Shown here: positions 34,211-42,351 of the stretch, in pieces
Position numbering within the stretch: the stretch's first letter is position 1
How the letters are laid out: every line of letters starts with the position of its first letter
Assembly: GCF_012843265.1 (NCBI RefSeq)
Contig: NZ_JABAIT010000006.1
Coordinates: forward strand, 1-64,000
DNA from: Bacillus sp. DNRA2
Lineage (GTDB): Bacteria > Bacillota > Bacilli > Bacillales > Cytobacillaceae
Length of the DNA stretch: 64,000 bases
Reading direction: 5' to 3'
Made by a program: the position numbers and the translations under genes
Notes under the pieces: generated by a model
What the model was told of the DNA's origin: nothing
The model's database searches: none
Seen by the model: the letters and a program-made list of their open reading frames with translations, nothing else

Positions 34211-35497
34211 ATGGAAAAGCTTAAGATTGCAGGCGGATATCCTTTAAAAGGTACCGTTCGAATTAGTGGTGCCAAAAACAGTGCGGTTGCCTTGATTCCA
34301 GCAACAATTTTGGCAGAATCTCCTGTTACAATTGAAGGATTACCAGATATTTCAGATGTTCAAATCTTAAAAGGGCTTTTAGAAGAAATTGGCGGCACAG
34401 TTGATATTTCGAACAATGAAATGACCGTAGACCCGACCTCAATGATTTCCATGCCCTTGCCAAATGGAAAGGTGAAAAAGCTGAGAGCCTCATATTACTT
34501 AATGGGGGCGATGCTTGGTCGATTCAAAAAAGCTGTCATCGGATTACCGGGAGGCTGTCACCTTGGTCCACGTCCAATCGATCAACACATTAAAGGCTTT
34601 GAAGCTCTTGGTGCAAAAGTAACCAATGAGCAAGGAGCTATTTATTTGCGAGCAGACGAACTACGAGGTGCGCGCATTTATCTTGATGTAGTCAGCGTAG
34701 GTGCCACAATAAATATTATGCTGGCAGCTGTTAGAGCAAAAGGTCGTACGATTATAGAAAATGCCGCAAAAGAACCAGAAATCATTGATGTTGCCACTTT
34801 GTTAACAAGCATGGGCGCCAACATTAAAGGTGCTGGAACCGATGTCATCCGTATTGACGGCGTTGATCATTTACATGGCTGTCGTCATACGATTATCCCT
34901 GACCGAATCGAAGCAGGTACTTATATGATTTTAGGAGCCGCTGTTGGTCAAGGCATCCTGATTGATAATGTTATTCCTGTACACTTGGAATCATTGATTG
35001 CTAAGCTTAGAGAAATGGGCGTAAAGATTGAGGAAAGCGATGAGCAGGTGTTTATTAATCCTGCTGAAAAATTAAAAGCTGTCGATATCAAAACCTTGGT
35101 TTATCCAGGTTTTCCGACCGACTTGCAACAACCGTTTACTTCACTATTAACAAGGGCAGAAGGATCTGCTGTTGTAACCGATACCATTTATGGAGCGCGC
35201 TTTAAGCATATCGATGAACTGCGTCGCATGAACGCCAACATTAAAGTCGAAGGCAGTACGGCGATTATTAATGGTGCCGTTCAACTTAATGGGGCAAAGG
35301 TTAAAGCGAGCGATCTACGTGCCGGGGCAGCCCTAGTCATTGCTGGATTAATGGCTGAAGGAGTTACCGAGGTAACAGGTCTCGAGCATATTGATCGTGG
35401 CTATAGTCATATTGTTGAAAAATTACAAGGACTTGGCGCAACCATTTGGCGTGAAGAGATGACAAAGGAAGAAAAAGAGCAACTAAAAAACACGTAA
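34211..35497 (+). CDS. murAB: UDP-N-acetylglucosamine 1-carboxyvinyltransferase 2 (MurAB/MurZ)
   Basis: First committed step of peptidoglycan synthesis: transfers enolpyruvate from PEP to UDP-GlcNAc. The 428-residue protein has [10 protein letters not shown] (Lys22-Asn23), the fosfomycin-target Cys116 in [14 protein letters not shown], and [13 protein letters not shown] (Asp/Glu region about 233-245). The ATG at 34211 follows AAGGGAGCAAATA; the upstream frame from 34130 is promoter-leader sequence. The position after tal/fbaA, and not near the atp operon or spoIID, identifies it as the second MurA paralogue of bacilli. It has its own promoter and a structured leader. Confidence 0.93.
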   Translation: MEKLKIAGGYPLKGTVRISGAKNSAVALIPATILAESPVTIEGLPDISDVQILKGLLEEIGGTVDISNNEMTVDPTSMISMPLPNGKVKKLRASYYLMGAMLGRFKKAVIGLPGGCHLGPRPIDQHIKGFEALGAKVTNEQGAIYLRADELRGARIYLDVVSVGATINIMLAAVRAKGRTIIENAAKEPEIIDVATLLTSMGANIKGAGTDVIRIDGVDHLHGCRHTIIPDRIEAGTYMILGAAVGQGILIDNVIPVHLESLIAKLREMGVKIEESDEQVFINPAEKLKAVDIKTLVYPGFPTDLQQPFTSLLTRAEGSAVVTDTIYGARFKHIDELRRMNANIKVEGSTAIINGAVQLNGAKVKASDLRAGAALVIAGLMAEGVTEVTGLEHIDRGYSHIVEKLQGLGATIWREEMTKEEKEQLKNT

Positions 35498-35607
35498 GTT
35501 ATATGTACAAACAATTTGTAAAAGCGTAGACTTAAATTAATCATTATTTTTTAGAAAAGAAAGACTTCCTAGAGAGAACACCAAAGCAATTGGGAGGCGG
35601 GAAACCG

Positions 35608-36567
35608 ATGGAAAGAAGTTTAACAATGGAGTTAGTCCGTGTAACAGAAGCAGCTGCGCTTGCGTCAGCTCGTTGGATGGGTCGCGGCAAAAAAGACGAA
35701 GCAGATGATGCAGCAACAACTGCGATGAGAAATGAGTTTAACTCCATTCCGATGCAAGGAACGGTAGTAATTGGGGAAGGCGAAATGGACGAAGCGCCAA
35801 TGCTTTATATTGGTGAAAAGCTTGGAACAGGCCATGGCCCAGGCGTAGATGTTGCCGTTGATCCATTAGAAGGAACCAATATCGTTGCTGCAGGCAGCTG
35901 GAACGCATTGGCTGTTATCGCCATTGCTGATGAAGGAAACCTACTTCACGCTCCAGATATGTATATGGATAAAATTGCAGTTGGTCCAGAAGCGGTTGGC
36001 AAAGTGGACATTAATGCTTCTGTAACTGAAAACCTTAAAGCTGTAGCCAAGGCTAAAAATAAAGACGTATGTGACGTTGTGGCAACTGTATTAAACCGTG
36101 AACGTCATCAACATATCATTGACGAAATTCGTGCAGCTGGTGCTCGTATTAAATTAATCAATGACGGAGACGTAGCGGGAGCAATCAATACTGCTTTCGA
36201 ACACACTGGTGTTGATATCCTGTTCGGTATTGGTGGCGCACCAGAAGGTGTAATCGCAGCAGTTGCGTTAAAATGCCTAGGTGGAGAACTCCAAGGTAAG
36301 CTTATACCATCAAACGACGAAGAAATTGCTCGTTGTCACAAAATGGGAATCGAAGTAAATAAGGTTCTTAAAATGGAAGACCTAGTTAAAGGTGATGACT
36401 GCATCTTTGCGGCAACAGGTGTTACAGATGGGGAGCTACTTCGCGGTGTACAATTTAAAGGCTCTCATGGTACAACACAATCAGTTGTTATGCGTGCCAA
36501 AACAGGTACAGTTCGTTTCATTGACGGACGCCATTACCTAACAAGAAAGCCAAATTTAGTGCTTTAA
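35608..36567 (+). CDS. glpX: Class II fructose-1,6-bisphosphatase GlpX (YwjI)
   Basis: Hydrolyses fructose-1,6-bisphosphate (and in some bacteria sedoheptulose-1,7-bisphosphate) for gluconeogenesis. The 319-residue protein has the metal and phosphate motifs [21 protein letters not shown] (about 50-70), [12 protein letters not shown] (about 86-97) and [12 protein letters not shown]. The ATG at 35608 follows GGGAGGCGGGAAACCG; the in-frame ATG at 35590 lies before this site. It follows murA2 by 110 bases with no terminator seen, so co-transcription is possible. Confidence 0.94.
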   Translation: MERSLTMELVRVTEAAALASARWMGRGKKDEADDAATTAMRNEFNSIPMQGTVVIGEGEMDEAPMLYIGEKLGTGHGPGVDVAVDPLEGTNIVAAGSWNALAVIAIADEGNLLHAPDMYMDKIAVGPEAVGKVDINASVTENLKAVAKAKNKDVCDVVATVLNRERHQHIIDEIRAAGARIKLINDGDVAGAINTAFEHTGVDILFGIGGAPEGVIAAVALKCLGGELQGKLIPSNDEEIARCHKMGIEVNKVLKMEDLVKGDDCIFAATGVTDGELLRGVQFKGSHGTTQSVVMRAKTGTVRFIDGRHYLTRKPNLVL

Positions 36568-36596
36568 TATTGATTTATTTTTAAAAAATAAAAATT

Positions 36597-36719
36597 GGCT
36601 GGCTCATATCCCAGGAGTAGTTCGTTTATATCAATATTTGGTAGTTATCTTTATGATGAAAGCTAGATATAGTATGGTGTGGACAATGCTATTTCCGTTT
36701 GAGTCAGCCCTATTTTTAA
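36597..36719 (+). other. Long inverted repeat / possible terminator after glpX
   Basis: GGCTGGCTCA (36597-36606) pairs with TGAGTCAGCC (36700-36709), 9 of 10, followed by CTATTTTTAA. The loop is 93 bases. The rest of the 36568-36973 gap is AT-rich leader of rho with no reading frame or clear motif. Confidence 0.45.
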
Positions 36720-36973
36720 TAACCACATTTTTGTCCTACCAAACAGTCCTTTCTTAAAAAATGTTGTTGATTATTATTTAAAAATATGGGTAAAATATTA
36801 ATTGTTTTCCTTTTATTTATGTTATCTACATAAAGAATATTTACTCTTCCTATACTTCAAGAAACCTTCGAAAAACAAATCTTATCAATCTTCCATCCAT
36901 ATCATTTGAAAAATTAACTTTTTTCCATACTTAATATGGGGGAATATACGAATCTGTAAAGTGTGGTGTAATC

Positions 36974-38239
36974 ATGGAACTGACGATTGCCAGTTTAGAG
37001 AATATGAAACTCAAGGAACTGTACGAGCATGCTCGCAGTTTAAAGGTGTCATATTACAGTAAATTAACGAAAAAAGAACTTATTTTTGCAATATTGAAAG
37101 CTCGTGCCGAGCAACAAGGTTATTTCTTTATGGAAGGTGTTCTTGAAATTATTCAATCTGAAGGATTTGGCTTTTTACGTCCAATCAATTACTCGCCAAG
37201 TTCTGAAGATATATATATTTCTGCCTCACAAATTCGTCGTTTTGATTTAAGAAACGGGGATAAAGTATCCGGAAAGGTTCGCCCTCCGAAAGAAAACGAG
37301 CGCTATTTTGGTTTGCTCCACGTTGAAGCCGTAAATGGTGATGACCCTGAGACAGCAAAAGAACGGGTTCACTTCCCAGCCTTAACACCTTTATATCCTG
37401 ATCGCTTAATGAAGCTTGAAACTACTCCAAGACATCTCTCAACAAGAATTATGGATATCCTTGCACCAGTCGGTTTTGGTCAACGTGGTTTAATCGTTGC
37501 CCCACCTAAAGCTGGTAAAACAATGTTATTAAAGGAAATTGCAAATAGCATTACAACGAATCATCCTGAAGCAGAGCTTATCGTACTGTTAATCGATGAA
37601 CGTCCGGAAGAGGTTACAGATATCGAGCGCTCTGTTGCGGGTGATGTTGTAAGCTCAACCTTTGATGAGGTTCCAGAAAATCACATTAAGGTAGCCGAGC
37701 TTGTGCTTGAGCGGGCGATGCGGCTTGTTGAGCATAAACGTGATGTGATTATTTTAATGGATAGCATTACGCGTTTGGCGCGAGCTTATAACCTAGTTAT
37801 CCCACCAAGTGGTCGGACACTTTCCGGGGGGATTGACCCGGCAGCGTTTCATCGTCCGAAGCGTTTCTTCGGGGCGGCCCGTAATATTGAAGAGGGCGGC
37901 AGCTTAACCATCTTAGCAACTGCACTCGTCGATACTGGCTCGCGCATGGATGATGTCATTTATGAAGAATTTAAAGGAACAGGTAATATGGAATTACATC
38001 TTGACCGTTCCCTTGCTGAACGTCGTATTTTCCCTGCTCTTGATATTCGCCGTTCTGGCACACGTAAAGAAGAACTTCTACTTCCGAAAGATCAATTGGA
38101 TAAGCTTTGGGCAATTCGCAAGTCGATGACGGACTCACCTGACTTTGCTGAAAAGTTCTTGAAAAAGCTTCGCCAAACCAAATCAAACGAAGAATTCTTC
38201 AACATCCTCGGCGAAGAAATGAAAGCAAAACGCGGCTAA
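36974..38239 (+). CDS. rho: Transcription termination factor Rho
   Basis: Hexameric RNA-dependent ATPase that ends transcription. The 421-residue protein has an N-terminal helical extension ([16 protein letters not shown]), a cold-shock-like RNA-binding domain (about 50-125: [16 protein letters not shown]), Walker [16 protein letters not shown] (about 175-189), Walker [17 protein letters not shown] (about 258-273) and the R-loop region. The ATG follows GTGTGGTGTAATC, a weak ribosome binding site, which fits the known low, autoregulated expression of rho in B. subtilis. The next genes are rpmE and tdk, as there. Confidence 0.95.
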   Translation: MELTIASLENMKLKELYEHARSLKVSYYSKLTKKELIFAILKARAEQQGYFFMEGVLEIIQSEGFGFLRPINYSPSSEDIYISASQIRRFDLRNGDKVSGKVRPPKENERYFGLLHVEAVNGDDPETAKERVHFPALTPLYPDRLMKLETTPRHLSTRIMDILAPVGFGQRGLIVAPPKAGKTMLLKEIANSITTNHPEAELIVLLIDERPEEVTDIERSVAGDVVSSTFDEVPENHIKVAELVLERAMRLVEHKRDVIILMDSITRLARAYNLVIPPSGRTLSGGIDPAAFHRPKRFFGAARNIEEGGSLTILATALVDTGSRMDDVIYEEFKGTGNMELHLDRSLAERRIFPALDIRRSGTRKEELLLPKDQLDKLWAIRKSMTDSPDFAEKFLKKLRQTKSNEEFFNILGEEMKAKRG

Positions 38240-38255
38240 TTTAGTACATTAACGT

Positions 38256-38330
38256 AGTGGGGGACAGTCCCCCGATGCTGTACTGCGGTGAAGTGGCGGG
38301 GGACTGTCCCCCACTGCTTTGCTGCGTTAA
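38256..38330 (+). repeat. Family C paired palindrome, copy 2
   Basis: GTGGGGGACAGTCCCCC and GGGGGACTGTCCCCCAC flank GATGCTGTACTGCGGTGAAGTGGC. Both flanks resemble copy 1 at 10268, and here the outer arms extend further (AACGTAGTG... / ...CACTGCTTTGCTGCGTT). It may end rho transcription but has no T-run. Confidence 0.85.
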
Positions 38331-38385
38331 AGTTTGGTAATAGTTTACAATAGGTGTTTCTGTCCAATTTGCCTTAATTCCTCTG

Positions 38386-38414
38386 TTGCAAATCGAAGGG
38401 CACCTTGTTATAAT
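38386..38414 (+). promoter_or_regulatory. Sigma-A promoter of rpmE
   Basis: TTGCAA (38386-38391), 17 bases, TATAAT (38409-38414). Confidence 0.75.
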
Positions 38415-38435
38415 GATTTCAGTGTGTTTTAGAAG

Positions 38436-38482
38436 TTTACGGAGTTAGAGTATTTCTAACCTGTAATATATAACTCTGTTTC
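38436..38482 (+). other. Structured leader of rpmE
   Basis: An inner hairpin GTTAGA-GTATT-TCTAAC (38444-38460) lies inside an outer pairing ACGGAGT/ACTCTGT. Ribosomal protein L31 genes of Firmicutes often have autogenous leader structures; whether this is one is not decided by sequence alone. Confidence 0.4.
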
Positions 38483-38513
38483 GAAAGATTCAGGGCGGAA
38501 GGAGATGAAAAGA

Positions 38514-38714
38514 ATGAAAGCAGGAATTCATCCAAACTACAAAAAAGTAATGGTGAAATGTGCTTGTGGTAACGAGTTCGAAACTGGTTCAGTTAAGCCT
38601 GAGCTTAAAGTTGAAACTTGTTCTGAATGCCACCCATTCTATACAGGTCGTCAAAAATTCGCTGAAGCTGGCGGACGTGTTGACCGTTTCAACAAAAAAT
38701 ACGGACTTAAGTAA
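38514..38714 (+). CDS. rpmE: 50S ribosomal protein L31, zinc type
   Basis: The 66-residue protein starts [12 protein letters not shown] and has the zinc-binding cysteines Cys16, Cys18 (VKCACGNEF), Cys36 and Cys39 ([12 protein letters not shown]), so it is the zinc-containing L31 form rather than the zinc-free YtiA type. The start is ATG 38514, nine bases after AAGGAG; the ATG at 38505 overlaps the ribosome binding site. Ends [10 protein letters not shown] as in B. subtilis. Confidence 0.96.
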   Translation: MKAGIHPNYKKVMVKCACGNEFETGSVKPELKVETCSECHPFYTGRQKFAEAGGRVDRFNKKYGLK

Positions 38715-38740
38715 TAAAGCGAAATTTTCAAAATGCATAA

Positions 38741-38780
38741 AAGCAGGCAAAGTGTATAATACCCCTTGCCTGTTTTTTGT
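38741..38780 (+). terminator. Terminator of rpmE
   Basis: GCAGGCAA pairs with TTGCCTGT around AGTGTATAATACCCC, followed by TTTTT. Confidence 0.88.
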
Positions 38781-38911
38781 TTTTTATAAAGGGATTTTTT
38801 CAATAATTTGATTTATTCTAAGGTTATTGTCGGGAACTCATAATCATAATAAAAGAAAAACTACTCATTTAATCATTGATTTATTGATGGACGTGGAAGG
38901 AGAGGCCGTTC

Positions 38912-39541
38912 ATGTATGTAATGAAACAAAGTGGTTGGGTTGAGGTTATTTGCGGCAGCATGTTCTCAGGGAAATCAGAGGAACTGATTCGCCGTGTTAA
39001 ACGAACCCAATTTGCCAAGCAAAAAGTTGTTGTTTTCAAACCGAAAATTGATAAACGCTATAGCAAAGAGGCAGTCGTATCGCACAATGGGTCGTCCTTT
39101 GTCGCTTACCCAATTGCCAATTCAGGTGAAATCTTTCAGCATATTGAAGAATCTATCGATGTTATTGCAATCGATGAGGTTCAATTTTTTGATGAGGATA
39201 TTGTTGCAGTCATTCAACAGCTCGCTGATAGCGGTTATCGCGTCATAACGGCCGGATTGGACCAAGATTTCCGTGGTGAACCATTTGGGCAAATGCCAGC
39301 TTTAATGGCGATTGCCGAGCAGGTGACAAAGCTCCAAGCCGTTTGTGCAGTTTGCGGCTCACCGGCTAGCCGAACCCAGCGCTTAATCGATGGCAGACCG
39401 GCCTCTTACCACGATCCCGTCATATTAGTCGGTGCATCAGAGGCTTATGAAGCAAGATGCCGCCACCATCATGAGGTTCCAAAAAATGCTGAAACTCGTG
39501 CGGATTTAATTAAAGAAGAAACTTTTTTGTTTGAAAAATAA
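38912..39541 (+). CDS. tdk: Thymidine kinase
   Basis: Salvage phosphorylation of thymidine and deoxyuridine. The 209-residue protein is the type II (zinc, tetrameric) enzyme: P-loop [14 protein letters not shown] (about 15-28), Walker B-like IAIDEVQFF (Glu about 89 catalytic), [10 protein letters not shown] lasso region, and zinc Cys pair [10 protein letters not shown] (about 145-154) with ARCRHHHE (Cys/His about 183-188). The ATG follows GAAGGAGAGGCCGTTC and gives MYVMKQSGW, the B. subtilis-type N-terminus. A terminator follows. Confidence 0.95.
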   Translation: MYVMKQSGWVEVICGSMFSGKSEELIRRVKRTQFAKQKVVVFKPKIDKRYSKEAVVSHNGSSFVAYPIANSGEIFQHIEESIDVIAIDEVQFFDEDIVAVIQQLADSGYRVITAGLDQDFRGEPFGQMPALMAIAEQVTKLQAVCAVCGSPASRTQRLIDGRPASYHDPVILVGASEAYEARCRHHHEVPKNAETRADLIKEETFLFEK

Positions 39542-39554
39542 ATATAATATAACG

Positions 39555-39588
39555 AACCTGCCCGGCAGACCTGGGCAGGTTTTTTTGG
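39555..39588 (+). terminator. Terminator of tdk
   Basis: AACCTGCCC pairs with GGGCAGGTT around GGCAGACCT, followed by TTTTTGG. Confidence 0.92.
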
Positions 39589-39710
39589 TTCAGGACTCTA
39601 ATCCTTCAACCCCAAATCCTGCAAATCTATTCAAAGCATATCCTATCCAAATTTTACCCATAAATCCATGCAAATCTTTAGGACATACTATCGGCAGGAG
39701 GTATGTCAAA

Positions 39711-40148
39711 ATGAAAAAATTCATCCTATTGAGCTTTTTGGCTAGTACGATTTTAGCTGGTTGTGCAATGAACAATGACCGGCGCGTTCAAACTGCTGGA
39801 GATCAAAATGAAAAAGTGAATATTATTGATACAAGACCGAACGCCGATGAGGGACCGCGAGCTGTGCCAGGGCGGACGATGAGTGACCAGAATCCAAACC
39901 TGTTAAACACTAATGGCGGTGGTAATTCTCGCGGAAAGGATATTGAACATGCCAGAACGGTTATTAATCAATCTGGTAATCTACGCCCGGGCCGAATTTG
40001 GATTGACGGCAACGGTCTCTGGGCCAATGTTTATACAAATGGAAGGCTAACCGAAACGGAAGAGCGTGATGCGCGAACGAAGCTTCATACGCAGCTAACC
40101 CAAGCCCTGCCACGCTACCAAATTGAAGTCCGTGTCATGGAAGATTAA
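39711..40148 (+). CDS. YhcN/YlaJ family sporulation lipoprotein
   Basis: A 145-residue lipoprotein with signal peptide MKKFILLSFLASTILAGC; the lipobox LAGC puts the lipidated Cys at residue 18. The mature part has a disordered Asn/Gly-rich linker (about 20-75), then a small domain RPGRIWIDGNGLWANVYTNG...YQIEVRVMED typical of YhcN/YlaJ proteins, which are forespore or spore inner-membrane lipoproteins. The start at 39711 follows GGCAGGAGGTATGTCAAA. A CATACTA sequence at 39684-39690 resembles a sigma-G -10 element, but no good -35 is visible. The exact role is unknown. Confidence 0.85.
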   Translation: MKKFILLSFLASTILAGCAMNNDRRVQTAGDQNEKVNIIDTRPNADEGPRAVPGRTMSDQNPNLLNTNGGGNSRGKDIEHARTVINQSGNLRPGRIWIDGNGLWANVYTNGRLTETEERDARTKLHTQLTQALPRYQIEVRVMED

Positions 40149-40188
40149 TTTGTTATTTTTGGATTTGGGTGTGGTGCGGGCGCTATAA

Positions 40189-40570
40189 TAGGGCGATAAA
40201 GTCGAAATCGTGCCCTCAAACGGCCAAAAAACGTGCTAGGGGTAACGAAAAGGCGGGAATCGTGCCCATAAGCATCGAAAAACCAAGCCAGGGGTAACGA
40301 AAAGGCGGGAATCGTGCCCTCAAGCGGCGGAAAACTAAGCTAGAGGTAACGATAGAGTAGGAATCGTGCCCATAAGCATCGAAAAACTAAGCTAGAGGTA
40401 ACGATAGAGTAGGAATCGTGCCCTCAAGCATCGAAAAACTAAGCTAGAGGTAACGATAGAGTAGGAATCGTGCCCTTAAGCGGCGAAAAATCAAGCTAGG
40501 GGTAACGATAAAGCCGAAATCGTACCCTCAGGCGTCGAAAAACCAAGCCGGGGGTAACGATAAAGCCATT
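40189..40570 (+). repeat. 52-bp tandem array, seven units
   Basis: GGTAACGAT/A starts at 40241, 40293, 40345, 40397, 40449, 40501 and 40553, exactly 52 bp apart, with a diverged half unit on the left. Each unit holds ACGAT...ATCGT-type pairing near its start (GGTAACGATAGAG, GGAATCGTGCCC) and an A-rich second half (ATCGAAAAACTAAGCTAG). It occupies the convergent gap after the lipoprotein gene. Confidence 0.95.
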
Positions 40571-40620
40571 TGATGTATGATTTCGCGTTTTCCCGCACCC
40601 ACCCCACCAAAAATAACAAA

Positions 40621-40656
40621 TCAAAAAGGTCCCCAATCGCTAAAACCGGGGACCCA
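40621..40656 (-). terminator. Terminator of the dms-type operon
   Basis: On the reverse strand GGTCCCCGG...GGGGACC, followed by TTTTTGA. The outer stem GGTCCCC/GGGGACC is perfect. Confidence 0.85.
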
Positions 40657-40685
40657 CCACACTCATATATAACAAAGCAAACTCA

Positions 40686-41600
40686 TCAAGGCATCAGCCA
40701 GTCGGACGGAATCCGAGCGCACACTTGGCAAACACCATCATCACAGTCATCGCCAAACGCTACATACGACTGCTTACAACGACCACAAACGTGTTCCTCA
40801 ATCGCAACAACGGTAGCAACCGACTTAACACCGACTTTCTCCATCACCGCAACTGCATCCTCAGGGCAAACATCCACACAAAGCCTGCAATTCGTACACT
40901 TCTGGTGATCAATCACTAATTCGCCCTCACCGAGCGTAAACACGTCCTGCTGACACAGCTTAAAGCAGCCCTGACAAAGGGAGCACTTCTCCATATCCAA
41001 ACTCACTTCATAGAACTGAACATCCTTAAAGTGGTGGGGAAGGGACCAGGCATTTGGATTTTGGCGCCACACTGCCGGTGCCAATTCCTTCGCAACGTGC
41101 TCGCTCTTCTTCCGCGCTGAAAGAAACAATTCGCGCCGCGACATTACCGGGTCAGCGACAGCTGCAGCCTCCTCAATAATCAGCGGCTCCATCGAAAGCT
41201 TCGCAAGCCATTGATTCGCCTCCGCAACGCACTTCTCCCATTGGGAATCATCCCAGCCGCTCGGCACAGCAATACCCTTCACACCACGCTTCTTAAACAC
41301 CAACAGTTCTTTCACAGTTGGACAGTAATGCGGCTCATAATAAAGCAGGCCGTTCTTCACAGTTCGATTCGGCACATTTCCTTTGACCGCAGACACCGGA
41401 CAAGAAGTAATGCACTCACCACACGAATCGCATCTACTCGCATCAATGACGATTTTATTATTCATCAAGCTTAAAGCCTCAACATCGCAATGCTCCAAAC
41501 AAGTCGTACAGGTGGATTTTGGACTTACCTGGCGCGAACAGCGATCAGTAATCGTTAAATCAATTGAAAGACTCTCCAACCATTTAAAAATAAGCGACAT
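40686..41600 (-). CDS. Polyferredoxin-like 4Fe-4S protein of the dms operon
   Basis: A 304-residue soluble iron-sulfur protein of the NapF/polyferredoxin type. Cys groups in order: CTTCLEHC (about 31-38), CDSCGECITSCP (about 57-68), a linker domain with Cys92, then CSLCQGCFKLCQ (about 207-218), CTNCRLCVDVCP (about 235-246) and CGRCKQ...CDDGVCQVC near the end. It could hold about four clusters. No membrane segment or signal peptide is seen. The start at ATG 41600 follows GGCAGGTGTGACG; GTG 41606 is the alternative. It lies last in the operon where E. coli has the membrane anchor DmsC, so it may connect the reductase to an electron donor or assist cluster assembly. I do not know a named homologue. 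Confidence 0.75.
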   Translation of the reverse strand: MSLIFKWLESLSIDLTITDRCSRQVSPKSTCTTCLEHCDVEALSLMNNKIVIDASRCDSCGECITSCPVSAVKGNVPNRTVKNGLLYYEPHYCPTVKELLVFKKRGVKGIAVPSGWDDSQWEKCVAEANQWLAKLSMEPLIIEEAAAVADPVMSRRELFLSARKKSEHVAKELAPAVWRQNPNAWSLPHHFKDVQFYEVSLDMEKCSLCQGCFKLCQQDVFTLGEGELVIDHQKCTNCRLCVDVCPEDAVAVMEKVGVKSVATVVAIEEHVCGRCKQSYVAFGDDCDDGVCQVCARIPSDWLMP

Positions 41601-41667
41601 CGTCACACCTGCCTTAAACAGACTTTTCCAAGGACATTGAAAATCTAATCTTTATTTTACAAAAAGC

Positions 41668-42243
41668 CTAAATTTTAGCATCCCGATGCGGATTAATCAC
41701 CAAATTCGGCTTCGTTGTTTTCGCGCTCGGCATTCCTTTAATTTGAGCAACATTGCCGTACTTCTTCCGCAACTCATCAATCGGACCAAACTCGATTGCG
41801 CCCATCGTACAACCAGCCACACAAACCGGATCCTCATCCTTTTCTAACAAATCAATACAGAGATTACACTTATTCGCCTTCTTAATCTCCTCATTAAACT
41901 GCGGCGCCCCGTAAGGACAGGCCGAAATACAATACTTCGAACCAATACACACATCCTGCTTAATAATCACAACCCCGTCCTCAGCCCGCTTCTCAATCGC
42001 ACCAGTAGGGCAATTCTTCACACAAGCCGGTGAATCGCAGTGATTACAAGCAATCGAAAACGTATACGCAGCAATATGCGGCGTAAAGCCATTCCCGGTC
42101 TGATCATAACTACCTTCCTCATACGAATACACCCGGCGGAAATTCATCCCAACCTTCAAATCATTCTTATCCTTACAAGACACCGTACAAGCCTTACAGC
42201 CGATACAAATCGCCTGATTTATATAAAAACCCAATTGTGGCAT
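41668..42243 (-). CDS. dmsB: DMSO reductase-type iron-sulfur subunit DmsB
   Basis: Electron-transfer subunit of a molybdoenzyme. The 191-residue protein has the four ferredoxin Cys groups of DmsB: CIGCKACTVSC (about 13-23), CNHCDSPACVKNCP (about 66-79), CIGSKYCISACP (99-110) and CNLCIDLLEKDEDPVCVAGC (about 125-144). In the third group the second cysteine is Ser102 (TCG codon). The start at 42243 gives MPQLGFYINQ, eight bases after GGAG; ATG 42252 is too close. E. coli DmsB with C102S carries a [3Fe-4S] cluster in that place, so this protein may do so naturally. Confidence 0.85.
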   Translation of the reverse strand: MPQLGFYINQAICIGCKACTVSCKDKNDLKVGMNFRRVYSYEEGSYDQTGNGFTPHIAAYTFSIACNHCDSPACVKNCPTGAIEKRAEDGVVIIKQDVCIGSKYCISACPYGAPQFNEEIKKANKCNLCIDLLEKDEDPVCVAGCTMGAIEFGPIDELRKKYGNVAQIKGMPSAKTTKPNLVINPHRDAKI

Positions 42244-42307
42244 ACCATTCACTCCTTTAACAATAAGGAAATATTTTTATTAAAATAAAGACAGTCTAGC
42301 GGGTATT

Positions 42308-42338
42308 AAGGGGCGTTACGCCTCAAACCGCGCCCCTT
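42308..42338. other. Hairpin between dmsA and dmsB
   Basis: AAGGGGCG pairs with CGCCCCTT around a loop of about 15 bases, without a T-run on the reverse strand. It could stabilise or process the operon mRNA. Confidence 0.4.
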
Positions 42339-42351
42339 GAAACTCTCTCAA

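Noticed and set aside
40570-41640. Several forward frames opposite the polyferredoxin gene (64-112 residues)
   Set aside because: They are shadows of the Cys-rich reverse gene; none has a plausible start or family pattern.
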